Positions 1-8,853 of a stretch of 64,000 nucleotides of DNA are shown here, piece by piece. This DNA comes from Ralstonia pickettii DTP0602. GTDB lineage: Bacteria > Pseudomonadota > Gammaproteobacteria > Burkholderiales > Burkholderiaceae. Position 1 is the first letter of the stretch. Every line of letters starts with the position of its first letter. Where the stretch lies: the NCBI GenBank assembly GCA_000471925.1, contig CP006667.1:4340001-4404000 (forward strand). The letters run 5' to 3'. The position numbers and the translations under genes are program-made. The notes under the pieces were generated by a model. That model was not told the origin of the DNA. It saw only the letters and a program-made list of their open reading frames with translations, and ran no database searches.

Positions 1-351
1 TGCCAGGGCGAGGTCGGCGTGGCCTGTTCGATGGCTGCGGGTGCGCTGGCGGCGGTGCAGGGAGGCACCCCCGCGCAGGTGGAAAACGCCGCCGAGATCG
101 GCATGGAGCACAATCTCGGCCTGACCTGCGACCCGGTCGGCGGGCTGGTGCAGATCCCATGCATCGAGCGCAATGCGATGGCTTCGGTCAAGGCGGTCAA
201 TGCGGCGCGCATGGCGTTGCGCGGCGACGGGACACATTACGTGTCGCTGGATTCGGTGATCAAGACCATGCGCGAGACGGGGGCCGATATGAAGACGAAA
301 TACAAGGAGACGGCGCGGGGCGGGCTGGCGGTCAATATCGTGGAGTGCTGA
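1..351 (+). CDS. sdaA: L-serine dehydratase, C-terminal part (5' end outside window)
   Basis: This is the 3' end of a gene that enters from the left edge; 116 residues are visible before the TGA at 349-351. L-serine dehydratase (L-serine ammonia-lyase) is a [4Fe-4S] enzyme that deaminates L-serine to pyruvate and ammonia in the cytosol. The visible part opens with a [13 protein letters not shown] stretch. It continues with [19 protein letters not shown], which holds two cysteines of the kind that ligate the cluster, and ends in the conserved [16 protein letters not shown] block. These are hallmark regions of the alpha domain of single-chain SdaA. The upstream half cannot be inspected, so intactness is unknown. 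Confidence 0.93.
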   Translation, partial: CQGEVGVACSMAAGALAAVQGGTPAQVENAAEIGMEHNLGLTCDPVGGLVQIPCIERNAMASVKAVNAARMALRGDGTHYVSLDSVIKTMRETGADMKTKYKETARGGLAVNIVEC

Positions 352-430
352 CCGCCCTCTGCTAGTGCCCATCGGCATAGCCCGGCGTATCATGGCGGCG
401 TTCCCCGATCGCAAAAAGAAGAGGACAGCC

Positions 431-1168
431 ATGCAGACCTTCCACCAGCTGTTCGACGAAACCTCGTCCACCTTCACCTACCTGCTGATCGACGCCGCCA
501 CGGGAGACGCACTGCTGATCGACCCGGTCGACCACCAGCTGGAACGCGACATGGCGCTGCTGCAAGACACCGGCGCGCACCTCGCGTGGGTCATCGAGAC
601 CCATGCCCACGCCGACCACATCACCTCGGCCGGCCACCTCGCGTTGCAGACCGGTGCGCACACGGCAGCCCCGTCCGGCTGCGATATCAAGCCCGCGCAG
701 AAACAGCTGATCGATGGCGACACGGTCGCATTCGGCAAGCAGGTGCTGCGCGCGATCCATACGCCGGGACACACCGCCGGCAGCATGAGCTACCTGTGGG
801 AAGAACCCACGCCCGACGGCATCGTGCGCCGCATCTTCACCGGCGACGCGCTGCTGATCGACGGCTGCGGCCGCACCGATTTCCAGTCGGGCGATGCGGG
901 TACGCTGTACGACAGCCTGACCAAGAAGCTGTTCGCGCTGCCCGACGACACACAGGTCTATCCGGCCCATGACTACAAGGGCCGCACCTCTTCCACCATC
1001 GGCCAGGAACGCGCGCACAACAGCCGCGTCGCCGGCCGCACGCGCGAGGAGTTCGTCGAGATGATGCGCAACCTGAACCTGCCGCGGCCGAAGCTGATCG
1101 ACGTTGCGGTACCGGCCAACCAGCGCCTGGGCCTGCGCGACGGCGAAAGCGTGCCGCACGGCGCCTGA
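431..1168 (+). CDS. MBL-fold metallohydrolase, probable persulfide dioxygenase (ETHE1-like)
   Basis: A 245-residue cytosolic metallo-beta-lactamase-fold protein. The metal motif HAHADH lies at residues 58-63, followed by HTPGHTAG, a GDALLIDGCGRTDFQ block and YPAHDYKG near residue 185. The GCGRTDFQ and HDYKGR signatures and the length fit the ETHE1/persulfide dioxygenase subgroup better than glyoxalase II. That subgroup oxidises glutathione persulfide to sulfite using Fe(II). The ATG at 431 was chosen because a purine-rich stretch (AAGAGGA) precedes it and upstream in-frame codons look non-coding. An OsmC-family gene follows 26 bp downstream on the same strand, so the two may be co-transcribed in sulfur or peroxide detoxification. 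Another MBL hydrolase activity cannot be excluded. Confidence 0.85.
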   Translation: MQTFHQLFDETSSTFTYLLIDAATGDALLIDPVDHQLERDMALLQDTGAHLAWVIETHAHADHITSAGHLALQTGAHTAAPSGCDIKPAQKQLIDGDTVAFGKQVLRAIHTPGHTAGSMSYLWEEPTPDGIVRRIFTGDALLIDGCGRTDFQSGDAGTLYDSLTKKLFALPDDTQVYPAHDYKGRTSSTIGQERAHNSRVAGRTREEFVEMMRNLNLPRPKLIDVAVPANQRLGLRDGESVPHGA

Positions 1169-1194
1169 GCTTTCCCAACGTTAGGAGTCACCGC

Positions 1195-1668
1195 ATGTCC
1201 GCATATACCGCCGAAGTCCTGTGGCAACGCGATGGGCAGGATTTCACCGGCAACCGCTACAGCCGCCGGCATGTGCTGCGCTTTGACGGCGGCGTGGAAG
1301 TCCCCGGTTCGTCATCGCCCCATGTGGTGCCGCTGCCGATGTCGGATCCGGGCGCGGTCGATCCGGAGGAGATGTTCATCGCCTCGCTGTCGAGCTGCCA
1401 CATGCTGTGGTTCCTGTCGCTGGCGGCGAAGCAGCGCTTTGTCGTGGACCGCTATATCGACGCGGCCAGCGGTGTGATGGAAAAGAATGCCGACGGCCAG
1501 ATGGCGATGACGGTGGTCACGCTGCGCCCGCAGGTGACCTTTGGCGGCGAACGCGAGCCGACGCGCGAAGAACTCGACGCGCTGCACCACGCCGCACACG
1601 ACGCCTGCTTTATCGCCAACTCGGTCAGGACCGAGGTGCGCTGCGAGCCGGTGTTCGCCGGCGCGTAG
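1195..1668 (+). CDS. OsmC family peroxiredoxin-like protein
   Basis: A 157-residue protein of the OsmC/Ohr fold. The two cysteines expected of the family are present: Cys68 in SLSSCHMLW and Cys138 in HDACFIANSV. OsmC/Ohr proteins reduce organic hydroperoxides through this cysteine pair in the cytosol. The motif around the second cysteine suggests the general OsmC branch rather than Ohr, which has VCP. The start ATG at 1195 is preceded by TTAGGAGTCACCGC, a good ribosome binding site. It lies 26 bp after the metallohydrolase gene in the same direction, so a two-gene thiol-stress operon is likely (inference). Confidence 0.88.
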   Translation: MSAYTAEVLWQRDGQDFTGNRYSRRHVLRFDGGVEVPGSSSPHVVPLPMSDPGAVDPEEMFIASLSSCHMLWFLSLAAKQRFVVDRYIDAASGVMEKNADGQMAMTVVTLRPQVTFGGEREPTREELDALHHAAHDACFIANSVRTEVRCEPVFAGA

Positions 1669-1678
1669 CCCGCTTGCC

Positions 1679-2527
1679 ATGTCCGGCAACGTCCCGGCGC
1701 AAGCTTCAGCGGGACTGGCGCCGCCGCGGGCCACGCGGGCACGCGTTCGGCCGATGTGGTGGCTTGCCATTGGCGTCGTGCTGCTCACGGGAATCAGCAT
1801 GCTGCAGGATCACTTCCTCTACTTCCCCGACAAGGCGTCGGTCGATGACATGGTCGCGCCCGGGCTGCGCGCCTGGCCGGGGCCGGAGGACTTTCGCGGA
1901 CTGGTAGCCGAGCCGGCCGGAGCCGCGCGCGCCACCGCCATGGTGTTTCACGGCAATGCGGGGCACGCCGGGCATCGCGAGTACTACGCCAGCGCGCTGA
2001 CGAAGCTCGGCATTCGCGTGATCCTCGCCGAGTACCCGGCATACGGTCCGCGCCCGGGTGCGCTCGGCGAGCGCAGCTTCGTGGACGACGCTGAACAGTC
2101 CATTAAGCTGGCCCGGCGCCAGTTCGGCGGCCCGCTGCTGCTGATCGGCGAGTCGCTGGGCGCAGGCGTGGCTGCAGCGGCCGCAGCGCGCCAGCGCGAC
2201 AAGGTTGCCGGCCTGCTGCTGATCACGCCATGGGACAAGCTCGCGCATATTGCCTCGCATCACTATCCCTGGCTGCCGGCCGGCTGGGTGCTGCGCGACC
2301 GTTACGACAGCGCGGCCAACCTGGCAGGCTTCGGCCGCCCCGTGATGGTCGCGATCGCCGAACGCGACACCATCGTGCCGGCACGCTTCGGCAAGGCGCT
2401 CTATGAGACGCTAGGTGAACCCCGTCGGATGGCGGTGATCGATGGCGCCGGTCACAACGACTGGACCGGGCATGTCGATGCCGCATGGTGGCAAGACGCG
2501 GTCGCGTTCCTGCTGGCGCCCCGTTAA
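1679..2527 (+). CDS. Alpha/beta hydrolase with N-terminal membrane anchor
   Basis: A 282-residue alpha/beta hydrolase. A basic N-terminus (RATRARVRP) is followed by one hydrophobic segment (about residues 26-42, WWLAIGVVLLTGISML), so it is probably anchored in the inner membrane. The core then has VFHGNAGH (oxyanion region) and the nucleophile elbow GESLGAG with Ser159. Late AERDTIVP and GAGHNDW segments supply the likely Asp and His. This matches the BEM46/ABHD13-like family of serine hydrolases, whose substrates are mostly unknown. The start at 1679 lies 10 bp after the OsmC stop; a second ATG at 1754 just before the hydrophobic segment is an alternative. Confidence 0.82.
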   Translation: MSGNVPAQASAGLAPPRATRARVRPMWWLAIGVVLLTGISMLQDHFLYFPDKASVDDMVAPGLRAWPGPEDFRGLVAEPAGAARATAMVFHGNAGHAGHREYYASALTKLGIRVILAEYPAYGPRPGALGERSFVDDAEQSIKLARRQFGGPLLLIGESLGAGVAAAAAARQRDKVAGLLLITPWDKLAHIASHHYPWLPAGWVLRDRYDSAANLAGFGRPVMVAIAERDTIVPARFGKALYETLGEPRRMAVIDGAGHNDWTGHVDAAWWQDAVAFLLAPR

Positions 2528-2601
2528 GCGCGTGGCGTGCGCCGGCATGCACCTGGCGCCCGCCCTGCAAACAAATAACATCGCGCCGCCAAAACGCTGA
2601 G

Positions 2602-2629
2602 TTGACTTACCCCTGTGCGCTGCAATACT
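2602..2629 (+). promoter_or_regulatory. Candidate sigma-70 promoter for the glycine-zipper gene
   Basis: TTGACT (2602-2607) and AATACT (2624-2629) are separated by 16 bp and lie about 85 bp upstream of the ATG at 2713. They resemble -35 and -10 elements. No experimental support is available. Confidence 0.45.
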
Positions 2630-2712
2630 GGCCTTCACAGAACGGCTCGCCACTTGCGCACCGGTCGGTGCATCCGGCGTTGCGTAGCCGACACCCGTGG
2701 GGGAACTCCATC

Positions 2713-3207
2713 ATGAAGCAATGCCAGCATCGCAAGCTCTACCGTGGCCTCGGCGTACTGGCCGCCGCGGCGATCGCGCTGATTCCGGCCCAGGCTATGG
2801 CGCAGAACAAGCCTATGGCCTATCCGGCCAAGGGCCAGAGCCAGCAACAGCAAGCCAGCGACGACGGTGCATGCTACAGCTGGGCCAAGCAGCAGACCGG
2901 CGTGGATCCCGCACAGGCTGCCAACGCACCGCCGCCGGCCCAGGCCCAGAGCGGCCAGCGGGTGCGGGGTGCCGCGGGCGGCGCCGCGGCGGGTGCTGTG
3001 GTGGGCGCGATGGCAGGCGATGCCGGCAAGGGTGCGGCGGTCGGCGCTGCAGCGGGTACGGTGGGGGGCGGCGTGGCGCACCGGCAGTCGCGGCGGCAGG
3101 CGGACGCCGCGAACCAGCAGGCGGCGGCCAATACCAGCCAGGCAATGGGTTCCTACTACCAGGCCTGGACCGCCTGCATGCAGGGGCGAGGCTACAGCGT
3201 TAAGTGA
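2713..3207 (+). CDS. Secreted or periplasmic glycine-zipper protein of unknown function
   Basis: A 164-residue protein with a clear Sec signal peptide: basic start KQCQHRKLYRG, hydrophobic core LGVLAAAAIALIP, and cleavage near AQAMA-QN at about residue 31. A glutamine-rich stretch follows. Then comes a Gly/Ala zipper (about residues 83-120, repeated GAAxGAxxG units) of the type in YMGG/SLP-like outer-membrane-associated proteins. A C-terminal segment has one of the protein's few cysteines (AWTACMQGRGY). Glycine zippers usually mediate membrane insertion or helix packing. The ATG at 2713 follows GGGGGAACTCCATC. It appears to be a stand-alone transcription unit and the function is unknown. Confidence 0.8.
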   Translation: MKQCQHRKLYRGLGVLAAAAIALIPAQAMAQNKPMAYPAKGQSQQQQASDDGACYSWAKQQTGVDPAQAANAPPPAQAQSGQRVRGAAGGAAAGAVVGAMAGDAGKGAAVGAAAGTVGGGVAHRQSRRQADAANQQAAANTSQAMGSYYQAWTACMQGRGYSVK

Positions 3208-3234
3208 AACGGCGTGCAGTAGCTCAGCGCAGGC

Positions 3235-4350
3235 TCAGGTCGCCCAGCGCTCGCACGCCTTGCGCACAGTTTCGCGCTGGCTGCGCGCATCCGCATCGAC
3301 CTGTCGCAGCCATTCGGCATCGCCATCGCGGCGCGCGGCCAGTGCGCGGATATTCGCCAGCGCTTCCAGCGAACCCAGCGCCTCGGCGTGCGGCACCAGC
3401 GCATCGCAGATCGACAGGATGTGGTCGGCGATCGGCATGCGCGTCAGTTCGTTGGGATGCACGTATTCGCCGTCCAGCCCGAAGCGGCAGGCCTGGAAGC
3501 GATTAAAGGTGTACACCAGGTAGTCGTCTTCCTGCGGCATGAACGGGCGCGACAGCAGCAGGTAGCGCGCCAGCATCTGGATATAGGCGGCGATATCGCA
3601 GGCGCGCTGCACCGTCAGCGGCGTGTCCATCACGCGGACTTCGATGGTGCCGAATTCCGGCTTGGGCCGGATATCCCAGTAGAAGTCCTTCATGCTCTCG
3701 ATCACGCCCGTGTTGCGCATCTTCTCGAAGTACGCGGTGAAGGCGTCCCACGTCAGCAGGAACGGCGCGCGCCCGCTCATCGGGAAGGCCGCCACCGAAT
3801 TCAGCCGCGCCGAGGCAAAGCCGGTATCCACGCCCTGCACATAGGGCGACGACGCTGCCAGCGCGACAAAGTGCGGCACGTAGCGGCCGATCGCATGCAG
3901 CAGGAACAGCGACTCGTCCGCGCTCGGGCAGCCGATATGCACGTGCTGGCCGAACACCGTGAACTGCTTGGCCAGGTAGCCATACAGCTCCGAGATGTAC
4001 TGGTAGCGCGGCGAATCCGAGATGGTGCGGTCGGCCCATTGCATGAACGGGTGCGTGCCGCCGCCGGCGATGCCCAGGTTGAGCGAGCGCGAGGCCGCCA
4101 CCATCAGGTCGCGCATGGTGGTCAGCTCTTCCAGCGCCTGCTGGTAGCTGTGGCAGATGCCGGTACTGATCTCGATCATCGACGGACTGATCTCCGGCTT
4201 GATGTCGCCGGCATGCTCGGCGCCCTTGAGCGCGCGCAGCAGGTCGGGCGCGAATGGCGCCAGGTCATAGTCATGACGGTTGACGAGCTGCAGCTCCAGC
4301 TCCACGCCGAAGGTCAGGGCCTCGGAATGCTTGAACGATTCGAGAGACAT
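3235..4350 (-). CDS. ybdK: YbdK-type carboxylate-amine ligase (glutamate-cysteine ligase family 2)
   Basis: A 371-residue ATP-grasp-like ligase of the GCS2 family, which makes gamma-glutamyl-type bonds from a carboxylate and an amine. Diagnostic segments are the start [54 protein letters not shown] and [13 protein letters not shown]. The true substrate of YbdK proteins is not settled. E. coli YbdK has only weak gamma-glutamylcysteine synthetase activity. The ATG at 4350 overlaps the TGA of the upstream antiporter gene (TGATG). This indicates translational coupling and fixes the start; codons upstream of it read into antiporter sequence. Confidence 0.88.
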   Translation of the reverse strand: MSLESFKHSEALTFGVELELQLVNRHDYDLAPFAPDLLRALKGAEHAGDIKPEISPSMIEISTGICHSYQQALEELTTMRDLMVAASRSLNLGIAGGGTHPFMQWADRTISDSPRYQYISELYGYLAKQFTVFGQHVHIGCPSADESLFLLHAIGRYVPHFVALAASSPYVQGVDTGFASARLNSVAAFPMSGRAPFLLTWDAFTAYFEKMRNTGVIESMKDFYWDIRPKPEFGTIEVRVMDTPLTVQRACDIAAYIQMLARYLLLSRPFMPQEDDYLVYTFNRFQACRFGLDGEYVHPNELTRMPIADHILSICDALVPHAEALGSLEALANIRALAARRDGDAEWLRQVDADARSQRETVRKACERWAT

Positions 4351-5573
4351 CAGCGCCCTCCTCCATTGCCGCGAACCTCGCCAGCGAAGCGCAGCGCCCA
4401 GGCCGCGATCACGGGGCCGAGCAGTTGTTCGATTGCCAGCGCGCACAGGATGATGGCGGCCAGCGGCTGTCCGGTTCCCGGGTAAAGGCGTGCCACGTCG
4501 CTCATCAGCAGGTAGGCCAGACCCGACATCGGCGCCAGTGCCAGCCCCAGCGCCATGCACTGGCGCATGCTCAGGCCCGAGAATGAACCCAGCGAGACCA
4601 CACCGGCCAGCTTGGCAGTATGGCGCAGCAGCACCAGCACGACGGCATAGATGCCGCCCACGGCCCAGTCATGTGCAGTCAGCGGCAGGCCCAGCGACAC
4701 CACCATCACGATGATCAGCAGGCTGCCCGCGCTGCCGAAGTGCGGCGGCCATACATGCGGCTGGCTGTCCTGGTGCTTGAAGACCACACCAGCCAGCATC
4801 AGCGTCAGAGGCATCGACAATTTTAGTACCCGCGTCAGCGCGAGCGTGAACAGCACCAGGCCCACCAGCACCAGGAAGCTGTAGTGATCGTCGGCCGACA
4901 TGCGGTCATAGATGGCGTGGCCGATCTTGCCCACCACCCACGCCAGCAGGCATGAGCCCACCAGCAGGTACAGCGGGTGCAGCAGCGCCGCGCCCAGGTT
5001 GCCATACTCGGAATGCAGCCAGCCCGTGGCGACCTGCACGATGGCGGCGGCGTAGATGCTGTTGAGCGCCGCCATCGCCATCAGGCGTTCAGTGACCTGG
5101 CCTTCGGCGCGCAGTTCGTTCTTGAGTTGCAGCACGATGGTGGGCGAGGTGCTGACCGCGATGCCGCCGGCCAGGATCGCCACGCCCGGCGAAGCGCCGA
5201 TCCATTGCAGCACCGCCGCTACCAGGCCCCAGGTCAGCAAGCTTTCAAAGGCGCTGGTCAGCAGCAGCCAGCGGTTGGCGCGCAGCCAGGTGAGGGAGAG
5301 GCGATGCCCGAGTTCGAACAAGGCCAGCGCCAGCGCCATATCGATCAGGATACGGGTCTGGTTGATCATGTTCTCGTCGACGATGCCGCGGCCCAGCATG
5401 CCGGCGCACAGCCCCGCCACGGCATAGCCGACGATGCGCGGGAAGCGCAGCCAGCGGCGGCTGACCTCGCCCGCGAGGCCGGCGCCGACCAGGGCCAGTC
5501 CGACCCAGAAAAGGCCACCTGGCGCGAGCGGGAGGGTGGGGAAAAGTTGGCTCAGTCCATTCATGGTCGACAT
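4350..5573 (-). CDS. CPA2-family cation:proton antiporter (Kef-like membrane domain)
   Basis: A 407-residue polytopic inner-membrane protein with about 11-12 hydrophobic segments. It has the [18 protein letters not shown] opening and the long alternating pattern of the Na+/H+ exchanger domain of monovalent cation:proton antiporter family 2. No C-terminal TrkA-N/RCK domain is present, so it is a membrane-only member that probably exchanges K+ or Na+ for protons. It is the first gene of a coupled pair, and its stop overlaps the start of the YbdK-like ligase. That arrangement recalls glutathione-gated Kef systems paired with gamma-glutamyl metabolism, but a functional link is only inferred. A second ATG is at 5564. 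Confidence 0.85.
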   Translation of the reverse strand: MSTMNGLSQLFPTLPLAPGGLFWVGLALVGAGLAGEVSRRWLRFPRIVGYAVAGLCAGMLGRGIVDENMINQTRILIDMALALALFELGHRLSLTWLRANRWLLLTSAFESLLTWGLVAAVLQWIGASPGVAILAGGIAVSTSPTIVLQLKNELRAEGQVTERLMAMAALNSIYAAAIVQVATGWLHSEYGNLGAALLHPLYLLVGSCLLAWVVGKIGHAIYDRMSADDHYSFLVLVGLVLFTLALTRVLKLSMPLTLMLAGVVFKHQDSQPHVWPPHFGSAGSLLIIVMVVSLGLPLTAHDWAVGGIYAVVLVLLRHTAKLAGVVSLGSFSGLSMRQCMALGLALAPMSGLAYLLMSDVARLYPGTGQPLAAIILCALAIEQLLGPVIAAWALRFAGEVRGNGGGR

Positions 5574-5655
5574 GGTAATGTAAGCACATCACAATCCATG
5601 TCAGTGATTGTCCGACACCGCACCAAACCTGACAGCTACTTCTGTCAACTACTCG

Positions 5656-5688
5656 TAAAAAACGCCATCTCCTGGATGGCGTTTTTTA
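5656..5688 (-). terminator. Rho-independent terminator after the TPR gene (bidirectional shape)
   Basis: An almost perfect hairpin with arms AAAAAACGCCATC and GATGGCGTTTTTT around a short loop. It lies about 45 bp beyond the stop of the minus-strand TPR gene. The T-tract is present in both readings, but no plus-strand gene ends here. Confidence 0.85.
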
Positions 5689-5732
5689 CATTCGTTACAC
5701 GATCCGGCGGTTCGAAGCGCCCGTGAGACGTT

Positions 5733-7697
5733 TCAGACGCCCCACACTTTCCACTTCGGCCGGGTGGCCTTCAGCGCCGTTTCGACTTGCCCGTACAAAG
5801 TGCGCGTTGCGCCCTGCGCAGCACCGCGAGCGCGGGCTTTGTCGAAGTACGCCAGCGCCGTCTCCCGCTGGTCCAGGCCGAGTGCGGACTGGACCGCGCG
5901 CAGGTACACCTCTGCGTCCCAGTCGTCACGTACGGCAAACGCCGCAACAAAGTCCGCCATGGCAGCATCGTGCCGCTGCGCGGCGTTGTGGATAAGTCCT
6001 CGCTGCATACGCGGCCCTGCCTGGTCCAACGGATCGCCCTCGGTCAGCGCCACAGCCTGCTCGAACAGCGGCAGCGCGCGCTCGGGCTCGCCGGCGTCGC
6101 GCCAGACCTGGCCGAAGCGGTTGTACAGCCACGCATCCTCCACCAGCAGCGCGCGGCGTTGCTGGGCTTCGATCTCGGCGAGCGCATCGGTGCGGTCATG
6201 CTCATCCATGCCGGCCATGCGCGCCTGCAGAAGCGCGGCATAGTGCGCGCGCGCGTGGGCCATCGGGTGCGCGGCCTCGCTGCGCGCTTCCACCGGCAGC
6301 GCGTCGAGGCGGGCGTCCATATGCATGACGGCGGCGCGCGCGGCCTCGGTCGGCTCGGCGCCGCCCATCGCCTTCCACGCCGCGATCAGGCGGCTGAAGG
6401 CCCAGGTCACGTCGGCCGGGTTGCGCTCCAGCGGATAGCGGTTGAGCACTTCGCCGGCCAATTCCACCACCTTCTGGTGCTGGCCCGCGCCGGCGTGGCA
6501 GTCGAGCAAGTCGATCCAGTGGTCGATGAACTCGCTGGCGGCCATGCCCTGGCGGTGCAGCGCGATGCGCTCTTCGAGGTGCGCGGCATCGGCCGGCAAG
6601 CTGCGCGACAGCAGCCGGCACAACAGCGAATAAACATGCGGGTCGGCATTGCCGCCATGGCCGGCGGCATCGCCCTGGCCGGTGGCGAAATACTGGTCGA
6701 AGCGCGTCACGCCGTTGCGGCAGCCCTGCACCAGCACGGGCCGCAGCGCGGCTTCGGCGGCCGGCACTTCGTCGATAAACTCACCCAGCGCCATGGCGGC
6801 GCTGTGGTAGGCGGCGCCGTCGTCGGAATTGTCGGTCAGGTTGAAGCGCAGCCACGGCTCGCGCTCAACCTGCTGCACGCCGTCGCCGGCCTGCGCCAGC
6901 TGGTGGCGCCACGCCAGTTCACGTACCTGGCTCTGCGGGTCGGGCACCTGGCGCAGGTAGACCGCGAGGTCGTCGAGCGCGCCCTGGGTGTCGCCGACGC
7001 CCCAGCGCAGCGGCGCGCGCAGGCGGCGCGCCTCGGGGTGGTCGGGCTGTTCGGCCAGCACGCGGGCGGCCTGGTCGGCGGCCACGGCGTCGCCGGCATC
7101 GGGGTCGAGCTCCAGCAGGTGCGGGTTGTCCAGGGCGACACGGCCCAGGCACACCCGCATCAGCGGCTCGGCCGGCACGCCGGCGGCCTCGGCCCGGCCG
7201 ATGTAGTCGCGCACCAGCGGCGCGATGTCCTCGGCGCCTAGGTCGGGGTTGCGCACCATCAGGTCATGCCAGTAGCGCGCCGCGGCGGCCATGTCGCCCA
7301 TGCGCAGGGCCACCAGCCCGGCGTGGAAGTGCGCGGGCCAGTCGCCCGACAGCAGGCCGCTGCGCTGCGCCGCCTCGTGCAGCCACGGGCGCGCCTCGGC
7401 GTCGCGGCCCAGGCTCATCAGCATGGCGCCGTAGCGGTGCGCGATCACGCCGCGCGAGGCCCAGCGGTGCGGCGGCTGCAGCGGCAGCGTGTCGAGCCGC
7501 GCCAGCGCCTGGTCCAGCACCGCCAGCGCCGCAGCTGCGTCGCCATTGTCGAAGTGCAGCCGCGCGCGCAGTGTGACGAAATCGACCACCTCGGGGCGGG
7601 CCTGCGACAGCTGGTCGGCGATCTGCAGGGCTTCGGCGAAGCGCCCTTGGTTGGCTAGCCCGATGGCGTGGTCGTAGCTGGCTTCCTGCTGGGACAC
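5733..7697 (-). CDS. Tetratricopeptide-repeat protein
   Basis: A 654-residue soluble protein with no signal peptide and no membrane segment. It is built almost entirely of helical repeats. TPR signatures are visible at the N-terminus (YDHAIGLANQGRFAEALQIADQL), in AARYWHDLMVRNPD and near the C-terminus (GEPERALPLFEQAVALTEGDP). It is probably a protein-protein interaction scaffold with an unknown partner. The start is GTG at 7697, preceded by AGGAG at a spacing of six bases. The gene stands alone between two terminator-like regions, so context gives no role. Confidence 0.8.
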   Translation of the reverse strand: MSQQEASYDHAIGLANQGRFAEALQIADQLSQARPEVVDFVTLRARLHFDNGDAAAALAVLDQALARLDTLPLQPPHRWASRGVIAHRYGAMLMSLGRDAEARPWLHEAAQRSGLLSGDWPAHFHAGLVALRMGDMAAAARYWHDLMVRNPDLGAEDIAPLVRDYIGRAEAAGVPAEPLMRVCLGRVALDNPHLLELDPDAGDAVAADQAARVLAEQPDHPEARRLRAPLRWGVGDTQGALDDLAVYLRQVPDPQSQVRELAWRHQLAQAGDGVQQVEREPWLRFNLTDNSDDGAAYHSAAMALGEFIDEVPAAEAALRPVLVQGCRNGVTRFDQYFATGQGDAAGHGGNADPHVYSLLCRLLSRSLPADAAHLEERIALHRQGMAASEFIDHWIDLLDCHAGAGQHQKVVELAGEVLNRYPLERNPADVTWAFSRLIAAWKAMGGAEPTEAARAAVMHMDARLDALPVEARSEAAHPMAHARAHYAALLQARMAGMDEHDRTDALAEIEAQQRRALLVEDAWLYNRFGQVWRDAGEPERALPLFEQAVALTEGDPLDQAGPRMQRGLIHNAAQRHDAAMADFVAAFAVRDDWDAEVYLRAVQSALGLDQRETALAYFDKARARGAAQGATRTLYGQVETALKATRPKWKVWGV

Positions 7698-7810
7698 GTA
7701 CTGCTCCTATGGATAAATTGTGCGAGTGCGGGATTATGCGCCAATGGTGCGATCCGCATCCGGACAACAATCGGCAGCGCCCGTCTTTTCTTGAGCACAG
7801 CCGCCGGCAA

Positions 7811-7828
7811 GAAAAACGCCACCGAAGG
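7811..7828 (-). terminator. Detached half of a disrupted terminator; its last 9 bases are the left target duplication
   Basis: Joining this stretch to 9109-9120 restores a perfect 10-bp stem (AAACGCCACC / GGTGGCGTTT) with a 3-base loop and a T-tract on the minus strand. That is a standard terminator placed just after the binding-protein gene ending at 9137. The two halves are now separated by the inserted element. Bases 7820-7828 (CACCGAAGG) are repeated exactly at 9100-9108. Confidence 0.85.
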
Positions 7829-7854
7829 CTAGCCGTTAACAAAAAGTGTTGAAA
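7829..7854 (+). repeat. Left terminal inverted repeat of the toxin-antitoxin element
   Basis: Twenty-six bases beginning CTAGCCGTTAAC and ending GTGTTGAAA. They are identical in reverse complement to 9074-9099. The match stops exactly at base 27 inward and at the target duplication outward. Confidence 0.95.
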
Positions 7855-7857
7855 ATC

Positions 7858-7890
7858 GGCTGAGACCGGGCCTAGGATCTTTACTCAGCC
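7858..7890 (-). terminator. Subterminal hairpin, probable terminator of the toxin-antitoxin operon
   Basis: GGCTGAG (7858-7864) pairs with CTCAGCC (7884-7890). On the minus strand the hairpin is followed by GATTTTC, so it could end the prlF-yhaV transcript just inside the left terminal repeat. The stem is 7 bp with a long loop, so strength is uncertain. Confidence 0.5.
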
Positions 7891-7948
7891 TGGGCCTTCT
7901 CTGTCGACCGTGCCGACGAATTCTTCCACAGGAAAGACAAACCAAGCC

Positions 7949-8455
7949 CTACGAGGCGATGCCAGCGGCGAGTCGTTGTAGGCGTTGCCCCTCGGCACGA
8001 GCCTCGGCCAGCAACTGGTTCCAGTCACCTGGAGGCTGGCCACTTTCCAGCATCTTGCGGAAAACCCGGTAGGCGTCGTCGCTGCTCTCGTAGGCGCGCT
8101 TCGTGCTCTCACCATTTACCCACGCAAACACAATCACCTTGCTCGACACGTGGTAGCGAAAGAACAGCCGATACTGCTGGAAGAACTTCGCTCGGAACCA
8201 GTGCTTGTGGTCGTCGCCAAGGGTGCTGCCTTGCCGGTACTCCGGTCGCGCTGGATCTTGCGGGATGACATCGAATGCGAGTTTGGTGATCGCCGCCAGT
8301 CGCTTGCTGGCGTTCTTCTTTACGTACCCACTCGGGTCCTTCTGCTTGAGGGCCTCGACCTGCTGCGCCAGTACTTCAAGCTGCGCCAGGAACAGTGGGT
8401 GAGCGAAAACCGTCCAGCCATGAATGACCAGAGGTGCGGGCTTGCCCGCCCTCAT
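7949..8455 (-). CDS. yhaV: Type II toxin YhaV (RelE-superfamily ribonuclease)
   Basis: A 168-residue protein matching the YhaV toxin family, ribosome-associated mRNA interferases neutralised by PrlF. Recognisable stretches are LVIHGWTVFAHPLFLAQLE at the N-terminus, then DPARPEYRQGSTLG, HWFRAKFFQQYRLFFRYH and VIVFAWVNGESTKRAYESSDDAYRVFRKML. The basic, aromatic core is where RelE-like toxins bind RNA. It is slightly longer than E. coli YhaV (about 154 residues). Its ATG overlaps the prlF stop by four bases (ATGA), so toxin is made only after antitoxin is translated. The pair is the sole cargo of the mobile element spanning it. No frameshift is seen, so it is probably functional. Confidence 0.9.
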   Translation of the reverse strand: MRAGKPAPLVIHGWTVFAHPLFLAQLEVLAQQVEALKQKDPSGYVKKNASKRLAAITKLAFDVIPQDPARPEYRQGSTLGDDHKHWFRAKFFQQYRLFFRYHVSSKVIVFAWVNGESTKRAYESSDDAYRVFRKMLESGQPPGDWNQLLAEARAEGQRLQRLAAGIAS

Positions 8456-8784
8456 TCATCGTCTGCCGACAGGGCCGCATCGAGATCGACTTCGACGCCA
8501 CCGACCAGCGACTCGAGCCGTTGGACGAGACCTGCATCCAAGGCCTGCAGGCGTTCAGGATGGTTGGCGATGTCGCGCGCCAAGAATCCCAGGAACCGGC
8601 TGAGCACCGGGTCGTCGCCCTCGGAAGCTTCGGCGCGGGTTAGTACCACCTCGCCGCTGGCGCGGATGGTGTAGTGGATCTTGTCGCGCTTACCAAGCCG
8701 AAGGGCGCGGCGGACGGTCTCCGGTACCGTAGTCTGGTAGCGGTCGGTCAACGTGGATTCGACCTCGAGGGTGGCAGGCATCAT
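8452..8784 (-). CDS. prlF: Antitoxin PrlF (SohA), AbrB-type DNA-binding protein
   Basis: A 110-residue antitoxin. The N-terminal 50 residues form a SpoVT/AbrB swapped-hairpin DNA-binding domain (STLTDRYQTTVPETVRRAL, then LGKRDKIHYTI). The acidic C-terminus (residues 65-110, ending VDLDAALSADDE) is the likely YhaV-binding part. PrlF sequesters YhaV and, in E. coli, represses its own operon. A GGAGA ribosome binding site lies 5 bp before the first of two adjacent ATGs (8784, 8781). Two 14-bp direct repeats 35-70 bp upstream are likely operators. The operon is prlF then yhaV with a 4-bp overlap. Confidence 0.9.
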   Translation of the reverse strand: MMPATLEVESTLTDRYQTTVPETVRRALRLGKRDKIHYTIRASGEVVLTRAEASEGDDPVLSRFLGFLARDIANHPERLQALDAGLVQRLESLVGGVEVDLDAALSADDE

Positions 8785-8817
8785 GATGGTCTCCGGTCAA
8801 GAAACGGGGATACCTCC

Positions 8818-8853
8818 ATGGTAATGCAAATACCTTCCTATGGCAATGCAAAT
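8818..8853 (-). promoter_or_regulatory. prlF: Tandem repeats upstream of prlF, candidate PrlF/YhaV operator
   Basis: ATGGTAATGCAAAT (8818-8831) and ATGGCAATGCAAAT (8840-8853) differ at one base. They start 22 bp apart, about two helical turns. They lie immediately upstream of prlF, where an autoregulatory AbrB-fold antitoxin would bind. Confidence 0.6.
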
